Assembly: GCA_014379075.1 (NCBI GenBank)
Contig: JACMMN010000130.1
Span: forward strand, 1 to 6,183
DNA: 6,183 nt
Reading direction: 5' to 3'
From: Pyrinomonadaceae bacterium
Lineage (GTDB): Bacteria; Acidobacteriota; Blastocatellia; Pyrinomonadales; Pyrinomonadaceae
Part shown: positions 1 to 6,183 of the stretch, in pieces
Numbering within the stretch: position 1 is the stretch's first letter
Layout: each line of letters starts with the position of its first letter
The notes under the pieces: model-generated
Told to the model about the DNA's origin: nothing
The model's input: the letters and a program-made list of their open reading frames with translations, nothing else
Database searches by the model: none
Program-made: the position numbers and the translations under genes

Positions 1-428
1 ATTTCGCACATCACCCGACCGCCGTCGAGGAAACCCTAAAAGCCCTGCGAATGAAATACGCCGGCAAACGCCTGATCGCCGTCTTCGAGCCGCGCTCCTG
101 GTCATCACGCCTCGCCATCTTCCAGGAACCGTACGCTAAAGCTTTTGTCTACGCCGATTACGTCATTATCGCCGGTGTTTACAACACCTCAAAAGCCAGC
201 GAGCTCGGTAAGGTCCTCGACACCGCCGAACTCGTTGCAGACATCGAAATGCAGGGCAAACCCGCAATGAGCTTCCCCGACGCCGACGCCATCATCGACC
301 ATCTCACACCCGAACTAAAACCCGGCGACGTAGTAGCGATAATGTCCAACGGCGGTTTTGGTGGAATTCATGAGAAAATTTTAGATGTTTTGAAAAGCGG
401 TTTATCGGGTCAGAACCGCGAGCGGTAG
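1..428 (+). CDS. mpl: Mpl-type UDP-N-acetylmuramate:tripeptide ligase, C-terminal part (5' truncated)
   Basis: This is the last 141 codons of a Mur ligase; the reading frame is already open at base 3 and the gene begins outside the window. The visible part opens with FAHHPTAV, continues with AVFEPRSWSSR and ends with MSNGGFGGIHEKIL. This combination is typical of the C-terminal domain of Mpl, which joins recycled L-Ala-gamma-D-Glu-meso-DAP tripeptide to UDP-MurNAc in the cytoplasm during murein recycling. The close relative MurC shares the DFAHHP/EPR layout, but the NGGFGGIH ending favours Mpl. The ATG at 51 is internal, because the 16 codons before it already encode conserved ligase sequence. 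The last residues (SGLSGQNRER) look like an unconserved tail. The stop is TAG at 426-428, four bases before the inverted repeat at 432. Whether the gene is intact upstream cannot be seen. Confidence 0.88.
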   Translation, partial: FAHHPTAVEETLKALRMKYAGKRLIAVFEPRSWSSRLAIFQEPYAKAFVYADYVIIAGVYNTSKASELGKVLDTAELVADIEMQGKPAMSFPDADAIIDHLTPELKPGDVVAIMSNGGFGGIHEKILDVLKSGLSGQNRER

Positions 429-431
429 CTT

Positions 432-511
432 CGAAAGGATAAAGGAGAAAGGATAAATGAAGAATTAGGATTTCTTGCTTTATCCTTTCTCCTTTCTCCT
501 TTATCCTTTCG
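432..511. repeat. Polypurine/polypyrimidine inverted repeat between mpl and the SRPBCC gene
   Basis: The left arm (432-457) is two copies of GAAAGGATAAA separated by GGA. The right arm (479-511) is its exact reverse complement except for one extra 7-base unit (TTTCTCC). The loop is 21 bases. A transcript could fold into a 26-bp stem with a 7-nt bulge. The right arm is not followed by a T-run, so this is not a textbook intrinsic terminator, although it could still attenuate or protect the 3' end of mpl mRNA. The arms themselves contain direct repeats, which suggests a small dispersed or slipped repeat rather than a protein-binding site. The repeat itself is read directly from the sequence; any function is inference. 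Confidence 0.8.
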
Positions 512-514
512 TCT

Positions 515-970
515 ATGCCGACCGCCTACATCGAATTAATTCTCCCCATCACCGCCGACCAGGCGTTTGACCTGATCCACGACTATGACCGCAGGCTTGA
601 ATGGGACACGCTGCTTCAGGAAGCGTATCTAGAGCCGGAATTTCCAGTGTCGGCAAAAGGTGCAATATCGGTCTGCCGCGGACGCCGCATCCTTGGAAGC
701 ATCGCGATCCGCAGCGTGTACGTGACCTTCGACCGCGGAAGGATCGCCGCCGTAAAAATGCTCAACCGCCCGCCCTTCTTCGAAACCTTCGGCGCCAGCA
801 TCAGGCATTTCGACTTACCCGACAATACTTCGAAAATCGTCTATAAATTCAATTTTACCGCACGCCCGGCTTTCCTCCGTCCGATCCTGCACCCGATAAT
901 GCAAAAGGTTCTCAAATGGGAAACGGGCAAACGTTTAAAGTCTTTGAAGACCTATGTTTCAGTGCAATAG
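515..970 (+). CDS. SRPBCC-family (START/Bet v1-like) small-ligand-binding protein
   Basis: This 151-residue protein is cytoplasmic, with no signal peptide or membrane segment. It follows the SRPBCC plan: an N-terminal strand (AYIELILPI), the helix with DQAFDLIHDYDRRLEWD (about 15-31) that matches the usual 'vfdlltDpdr.p.W' start of polyketide-cyclase/START-like proteins, a central set of alternating strands (about 48-115) and a long amphipathic C-terminal helix (about 119-148). The fold makes a hydrophobic pocket for lipids, polyketides or aromatic ligands, but the ligand cannot be predicted here. ATG 515 is the only usable start, since the frame has a TGA at 458-460 and no ATG, GTG or TTG between. 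There is no Shine-Dalgarno sequence, because the 30 bases upstream are almost pure pyrimidine, the right arm of the inverted repeat. The gene follows mpl by 86 bases on the same strand and ends before the stem-loop at 1029-1070. Confidence 0.75.
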   Translation: MPTAYIELILPITADQAFDLIHDYDRRLEWDTLLQEAYLEPEFPVSAKGAISVCRGRRILGSIAIRSVYVTFDRGRIAAVKMLNRPPFFETFGASIRHFDLPDNTSKIVYKFNFTARPAFLRPILHPIMQKVLKWETGKRLKSLKTYVSVQ

Positions 971-1028
971 CCCCGCTGTTCACTTCTGCTACGTTCTCAA
1001 TGGCGCGGTTATGACAACTTAAGGCGCG

Positions 1029-1070
1029 AAAGAGGCTGGTTGGAAATTAAGTTTTCCAGCCAGCCCCTTT
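1029..1070. terminator. Bidirectional stem-loop terminator between SRPBCC gene and katG
   Basis: GGCTGGTTGGAAA (1034-1046) pairs with TTTCCAGCCAGCC (1053-1065) with a single G-T wobble and a 6-base loop. AAAG (1029-1032) and CTTT (1067-1070) extend the stem beyond one mismatch. On the plus strand the stem runs into a short T-run (1068-1071). On the minus strand it is followed by TCTTT, a weaker tail. It lies in the 119-base gap between the convergent stops at 970 and 1090, where a shared terminator is expected. Confidence 0.75.
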
Positions 1071-1089
1071 TGCTTTACAGCAGTGCGGT

Positions 1090-3363
<2,274 letters not shown>

Positions 3364-3429
3364 TGTGATTTACCTTTTTATTTTTGGATTCTTAATTAAA
3401 TTTGCTGACTTTATTCTCTCCGGTTCCGG

Positions 3430-4005
3430 CTACAGTGTTTTCTCGCCGGGTTTCCAATCGGCCGCGCAAAATCCGCCGGTTTGCAGGGCTTGCAGCACAC
3501 GCAAAGTCTCATCGACCGAGCGTCCGATAGCCGGGGTGTTAACTACCGAGTATTGCAGCACGCCCTCAGGGTCGATGATGAAAAGGCCGCGAAGCGCGAT
3601 ATTAGCATCGTCGATAAGGATGTTATATTGACGCGCCAGCTTGCCGCCCGCGTCCGAAGCGATCGGGTAATTGATCTCCCCGATCCCGTTGTTTTCCTTC
3701 GGCATTCGGAGCCATGCACGGTGCGAGTGGACCGAGTCGGTCGAGACGCCGAGAACGTCGGCCCCGAGGCCTTTGATCTCGTCGAACCTTTCCGAGAAAT
3801 GCGTCAGGTCCGTCGAGCAGACGCCTGTAAAATCGAGCGGGTAAAAAAGCAGGATGAGCCATTTACCCTTGTAGTCCGCGAGCTTGACGTTCTCTTTTAA
3901 CGTCTCGATATCCTTCGTCGAAGGCATATTAAAATCCGGAGCGTTAGTGCCGACCTTGGCCATCGTAACCGTATTTTCTGCCGCAGTTCCTGTCGCTGTT
4001 GACAT
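3430..4005 (-). CDS. Typical 2-Cys peroxiredoxin (AhpC/Prx1 family)
   Basis: This 191-residue thiol peroxidase reduces H2O2 and organic peroxides in the cytoplasm, using thioredoxin- or AhpF-type electron donors. The active-site motif PxxxTxxC is present as P56, T60 and C63 (YPLDFTGVCSTDL), with C63 as peroxidatic cysteine. The conserved arginine is R139 in RGLFIIDP. A resolving cysteine, C180, sits in GGFCAADWKPGEKTL. C180 places it with the 2-Cys dimers, although the usual VCP around each cysteine is changed to VCS and FCA. The loop reads NGIG instead of GGLG and the protein stops without a YF tail, features linked to resistance to over-oxidation in bacterial Prx. ATG 4005 is chosen because AAAGGAG (4023-4017) lies 11 bases upstream; the internal Met15 has no such site. 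The gene follows the PerR gene by 131 bases that contain an inverted repeat, and it precedes katG. Confidence 0.93.
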   Translation of the reverse strand: MSTATGTAAENTVTMAKVGTNAPDFNMPSTKDIETLKENVKLADYKGKWLILLFYPLDFTGVCSTDLTHFSERFDEIKGLGADVLGVSTDSVHSHRAWLRMPKENNGIGEINYPIASDAGGKLARQYNILIDDANIALRGLFIIDPEGVLQYSVVNTPAIGRSVDETLRVLQALQTGGFCAADWKPGEKTL

Positions 4006-4016
4006 GTGTTATCTAT

Positions 4017-4023
4017 CTCCTTT
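4017..4023 (-). promoter_or_regulatory. Ribosome binding site of the peroxiredoxin gene
   Basis: The minus strand reads AAAGGAG, 11 bases before ATG 4005. It is the best Shine-Dalgarno match in the minus-strand block and decides the longer start over the internal Met15. Confidence 0.7.
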
Positions 4024-4037
4024 GTTTTGTTATATTT

Positions 4038-4136
4038 ACCACAGAGGACACAGAGGTCACGAATATTTATGATTGCACACTCCCAACCGCTCGCGTCTCC
4101 GCCTCGTTTCTCCGTGCTCTCAGTGTGCTCCGTGGT
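4038..4136. repeat. Imperfect inverted repeat of the ACCACAGAGG / CCGTGGT dispersed type
   Basis: The left arm ACCACAGAGGACACAGAGG (4038-4056) matches the reverse complement of the outer part of the right arm (4110-4136, CTCCGTG...CTCCGTGGT) at 15 of 19 positions. About 53 bases lie between them. Each arm is itself a tandem of a short ACACAGAGG-like unit. The right arm ends exactly at the base before the PerR stop codon, and the left arm lies just upstream of the prx leader. Repeats of this ACCACAGAG(A/G)ACACAGAG kind are known to me as abundant intergenic elements in several environmental phyla, but I cannot search for other copies here. It is not a clear terminator because no T-run follows it on the minus strand. 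Confidence 0.65.
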
Positions 4137-4595
4137 CTAATCTCTTTCCAAGCAGTCAGGGCAGACGCCCCTTAAAGTAAATTCCAGCGACTCAGGCCTG
4201 AATTTCGCAATGCTCGCGGCCCTATTCACAAGTTCCTGCGGGTGCTCCATCTCGATATCGACCAGCTTCCCGCACTTCGTGCAGATCGCGTGATCGTGCC
4301 GCGTTAATTTGCGGTCGTAAAGATTCGCGTCCGTGCCCAATCGGATCTCGCCGATCAGGCCCTCGTTCTTCAGGTAGCGCAGAGAATTGTAAACCGTCGC
4401 GAATGAAATCCCCGGCAGTAGCCGCCGGGCATCCTCAAAAACCTCGTTAGCCGTCAAATGCCTGTCCGACTCACGGATCACCCGAAGAACCGAGTGCCGC
4501 TGTTTCGTCAATGCTAAGGTTTCTATATCTTTCACGGCGTATTTCTGCACTGTCAGATTATATTTAGAATCATAATAATTATAATCCAAAAACAT
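4137..4595 (-). CDS. perR: PerR-type peroxide-sensing Fur-family repressor
   Basis: This DNA-binding metalloregulator represses peroxide-defence genes until H2O2 oxidises its Fe-binding histidines. The winged-helix part has TKQRHSVLRVI (30-40) and the recognition helix ISFATVYNSLRYL (63-75). Aligned by eye to Bacillus subtilis PerR, the regulatory-metal ligands are H46, D94, H100, H102 and D113. The structural-zinc cysteines are C105, C108 (HAICTKCGK), C145 and C148 (CPDC). Aspartate at 113, where Fur proteins usually have glutamate, supports PerR over Fur. The coordinates given are the longest frame from ATG 4595. That ATG overlaps a -35 box, and residues 1-15 (rich in Tyr, Asn and Asp) are the translation of the AT-rich promoter/operator. 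The real start is therefore probably GTG 4550 (137 aa) or GTG 4535 (132 aa), although neither has a good Shine-Dalgarno sequence. The gene heads a same-strand cluster with a peroxiredoxin and katG. Confidence 0.9.
   Translation of the reverse strand: MFLDYNYYDSKYNLTVQKYAVKDIETLALTKQRHSVLRVIRESDRHLTANEVFEDARRLLPGISFATVYNSLRYLKNEGLIGEIRLGTDANLYDRKLTRHDHAICTKCGKLVDIEMEHPQELVNRAASIAKFRPESLEFTLRGVCPDCLERD
4570..4584 (-). promoter_or_regulatory. PerR box (operator) over the perR promoter
   Basis: The minus strand reads TTATAATTATTATGA, which agrees with the Bacillus PerR box TTATAATNATTATAA at 14 of 15 positions. It covers the -10 element and the end of the spacer of the promoter at 4600-4572, so a bound repressor would block RNA polymerase. 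Together with the adjacent PerR-type gene, this points to negative autoregulation. The match is seen in the sequence; binding is inferred. Confidence 0.7.
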
Positions 4596-4600
4596 GTCAA
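4572..4600 (-). promoter_or_regulatory. Sigma70-type promoter of the PerR gene
   Basis: The minus strand carries TTGACA (4600-4595) and TATTAT (4577-4572) separated by exactly 17 bases: a perfect -35 box and a -10 box one base off consensus. Transcription would start near 4565, which is downstream of the first ATG (4595-4593). If used, this promoter cannot express the 152-residue form. Confidence 0.7.
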
Positions 4601-4687
4601 GAGTTTCCCGCTAGGTTCTGTTCTTCCGGCCACTTTTACATGATTCGACCTGACATCATCCCGATTTATGACAAAAGGAAGTGCCGC

Positions 4688-4716
4688 TTGACTTCAAAAT
4701 GGCCTGCCTGTAAGAT
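4688..4716 (+). promoter_or_regulatory. Sigma70-type promoter of the RHS/YD-repeat gene
   Basis: TTGACT (4688-4693) and TAAGAT (4711-4716) are separated by 17 bases. The predicted start near 4723 gives a leader of about 88 bases before ATG 4811. The promoter diverges from the PerR promoter about 90 bases away, and no PerR-box-like sequence overlaps it. Confidence 0.55.
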
Positions 4717-4760
4717 GCCGCTAACTAAATTCAGCCAGGAATAATTTTCGGCCACACCCG

Positions 4761-4790
4761 GAATTTTGTTCTTTCATCATTCCAAAATTC
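4761..4790 (+). other. Small stem-loop in the leader of the RHS/YD-repeat gene
   Basis: GAATTTTG (4761-4768) is the exact reverse complement of CAAAATTC (4783-4790), with a 14-base loop. The stem ends 7 bases before the Shine-Dalgarno-like GAGG (4798-4801). It is AT-rich and only 8 bp, so it may be chance. It could influence ribosome access if it forms. Confidence 0.35.
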
Positions 4791-4797
4791 AAAAAAC

Positions 4798-4801
4798 GAG
4801 G
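4798..4801 (+). promoter_or_regulatory. Ribosome binding site of the RHS/YD-repeat gene
   Basis: GAGG lies 9 bases before ATG 4811. It supports this start over the in-frame ATG at 4856, which would leave a signal peptide without its positively charged N-terminus. Confidence 0.5.
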
Positions 4802-4810
4802 TTTCCTACA

Positions 4811-6183
4811 ATGACCCCAAGGCCGTTCTCGATTCTCAATAGCTGCCAAACTATCATGTTCGTCAGTCAATTCGTTCTGTTAATTTTGTTCTCCGTAATG
4901 GCCGTTGCGGCCCAGCAACCGACGATTACCTTAACGATCGGAGGCACCGTTTACCAAAATACCGCCACCACCAGCGTTCCCGCTCCCGGAGTTACAGTAT
5001 TTTTAACAATACGCGATGGGGTTGCCGACTCTGTTGACCACATGCAAGTCGTCACGAACGGAGCGGGGTATTATTCGGTAACCAGAACTTTCTTGTGTAA
5101 TCCATCAACCGCCGGTGTTGGACTTAGTGGTGTGATACTTCGAGATGATGGGAGTTTGGCCGGTGGCAGCGGCGGGCAGATCACGGAAAGCTGCGTTGAG
5201 CCGCCGGACGACTATTCGCACACATTCGGAATCGGATTTTCCGGCACCGCCGGTCAATTCAACCCTCAGGATGCCGGACCCACCTGTCATGGCTTAGGCA
5301 AACCCGTAAATCCGGTCAACGGGAATATGTATGTTGAGCAGACCGACTACAACCTTCCGGGTATCGGCGACGCAATTTCCGTAAAACGAACTTACAACAG
5401 CATGATCCAGGCCAGTGGAATTTTCGGGGTCGGCTGGAAAAGCGATTATGACGAGACGATTACTAGATTTGGTAACTATATTCGGCTCAATATGGGGAGC
5501 GGGCAGGCACTCTATTTCGCCGAGATGGAAGCCAGGGTATTTTATCCCGTAAATCATGATCTTCAGGCGCATGTCGTTTGGAATTATCCTGACGGCACTT
5601 TTACGCTGTATTTTAAAGACGGCCGTATTCACAAATTCAATACATTCGGCCAGCTTCTCTGGCAAAAGGACCGGAACGGAAATCAGACCACTCTAAACTA
5701 CAATCAGATCAGAATCCTGACAGGCATAACCGATGCGTCCGGGCGAACGCTGACAGTAACGCCGAACACCAACGGCACGGTTTCGCAGATCAGTGATTCA
5801 ATGGGAATCGTCGCCAGCTATGAGTATTATCCAACCACAGTATTTCTTAAAACCGTAACCTATGCGGACGGTTCGAAATATAAATTCGAGTATGTAACCA
5901 TAAATAACAAGAACTATCTCGCCACCGTCAGAGACGCGCTCGACAATATTCTTGAGACCCACGCTTACGATTCGCAGGGCCGGGCAACCACTTCGGAGGT
6001 GCAGGGCGGAGTCGAAAAATACACGCTCGATTATGCGAATGCCGGCCTGACGACGAACCCTTATACAACTGTGACCGATGCGCTCGGGCATGTTACCAAA
6101 TATTATTTCGACAAATCCCGCGGCCGCAGTGTCGTTACCAAAACCGAGGGCGTATGCGGCGGCTGCGGCGGTTCAGGCTCGGA
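4811..6183 (+). CDS. Secreted RHS/YD-repeat protein with DUF6531-like region, N-terminal part (3' truncated)
   Basis: The frame is open from ATG 4811 to the window edge (457 full codons). Residues 1-34 form a signal peptide: R4, a hydrophobic core FVLLILFSVMAV and a cleavage region AVAA/QQ, so export is expected. Residues about 38-150 look like a carboxypeptidase-regulatory/Cna-B-type beta-sandwich (IGGTVYQ at 43-49, NGAGYYSV at 83-90). From C159, GKPVNPVNGNMY...DYNLPGIGDAISVKRTYNS (to 197) matches the DUF6531-type entry segment that precedes RHS repeats. YD-like repeats follow, with TDASGRTL, YADGSKYKFEY, YDSQGRATTSEV (386-397) and TDALGHVTKYYFD. The visible end is glycine/cysteine rich (CGGCGG, 449-454). 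RHS proteins form large beta-cocoon shells, often around a variable C-terminal toxin or adhesin domain. The C-terminus is outside the window, so the specific role is unknown. The peroxide cluster is divergent and not obviously related in function. Confidence 0.85.
   Translation, partial: MTPRPFSILNSCQTIMFVSQFVLLILFSVMAVAAQQPTITLTIGGTVYQNTATTSVPAPGVTVFLTIRDGVADSVDHMQVVTNGAGYYSVTRTFLCNPSTAGVGLSGVILRDDGSLAGGSGGQITESCVEPPDDYSHTFGIGFSGTAGQFNPQDAGPTCHGLGKPVNPVNGNMYVEQTDYNLPGIGDAISVKRTYNSMIQASGIFGVGWKSDYDETITRFGNYIRLNMGSGQALYFAEMEARVFYPVNHDLQAHVVWNYPDGTFTLYFKDGRIHKFNTFGQLLWQKDRNGNQTTLNYNQIRILTGITDASGRTLTVTPNTNGTVSQISDSMGIVASYEYYPTTVFLKTVTYADGSKYKFEYVTINNKNYLATVRDALDNILETHAYDSQGRATTSEVQGGVEKYTLDYANAGLTTNPYTTVTDALGHVTKYYFDKSRGRSVVTKTEGVCGGCGGSGS

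Noticed and set aside
3364..3429. Search for a terminator or promoter between prx and katG
   Set aside because: There is only a short CCGG-AA-CCGG palindrome without room for a loop, and an AT-rich stretch without a paired -35/-10. Nothing here supports a separate transcription unit.
3481..3900. A 139-codon plus-strand open frame opposite the peroxiredoxin gene
   Set aside because: It is a shadow of the Prx gene, which has full motifs and a ribosome binding site on the minus strand.
4029..4057. Possible prx promoter with -10 TATAAC (minus strand, 4034-4029)
   Set aside because: The -10 is acceptable, but the sequence 16-18 bases upstream (ACCTCT region) does not resemble a -35 box. It is too weak to list as a feature.
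4059..4075. Possible PerR box before prx (minus-strand AATCATAAATATT)
   Set aside because: The best alignment to TTATAATNATTATAA mismatches at six or more of 14 defined positions and lies inside the inverted repeat's spacer, so it is not convincing.
5105..6091. Three minus-strand open frames (61, 123 and 97 codons) opposite the RHS gene
   Set aside because: The plus frame is continuous with signal peptide, domain and YD-repeat motifs. The minus frames are disjoint and resemble nothing known to me.

Overview
The window looks like bacterial chromosomal DNA of moderate GC, most likely from the Acidobacteriota (Blastocatellia/Pyrinomonadaceae type). This assignment is an inference. It rests on the style of the secreted RHS/YD protein at the right end, an intergenic repeat of the ACCACAGAGG...CCGTGGT type, a polypurine/polypyrimidine inverted repeat, and the mix of genes. 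No rRNA or other decisive marker is present.

Layout. (1) Bases 1-428 hold the 3' end of a plus-strand Mur ligase gene of the Mpl type (murein tripeptide recycling). (2) A long purine/pyrimidine inverted repeat fills 432-511. A small plus-strand SRPBCC-fold gene (515-970) starts immediately after it, without a Shine-Dalgarno sequence. (3) A strong stem-loop (1029-1070) separates this gene from the convergent minus-strand block and probably terminates transcription in both directions. (4) The minus-strand block, read from right to left, is a PerR-type peroxide sensor (4595-4137), a 2-Cys peroxiredoxin (4005-3430) and a full-length catalase-peroxidase KatG (3363-1090). (5) A 215-base divergent intergenic region leads to a plus-strand secreted RHS/YD-repeat protein (4811 to the window edge). 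It has a sigma70-like promoter, and the coding sequence is cut off by the window.

How the genes work together. The central block is a peroxide-defence cluster: the regulator senses H2O2 through a metal site, and Prx and KatG remove peroxide. All five regulatory-metal ligands and the four structural-zinc cysteines known from Bacillus PerR can be placed in the regulator. A near-perfect PerR box (14 of 15 positions) lies between and over the -35/-10 elements of a good promoter, and that promoter lies inside the 5' end of the longest perR reading frame. This implies autoregulation and suggests that translation really starts downstream of the obvious ATG. I found no comparable box in front of prx or katG.

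No clearly novel multi-gene system is visible. The observations most worth following up are the perR start/operator overlap, a 15-bp hairpin embedded in the katG coding sequence, and the two intergenic inverted repeats.
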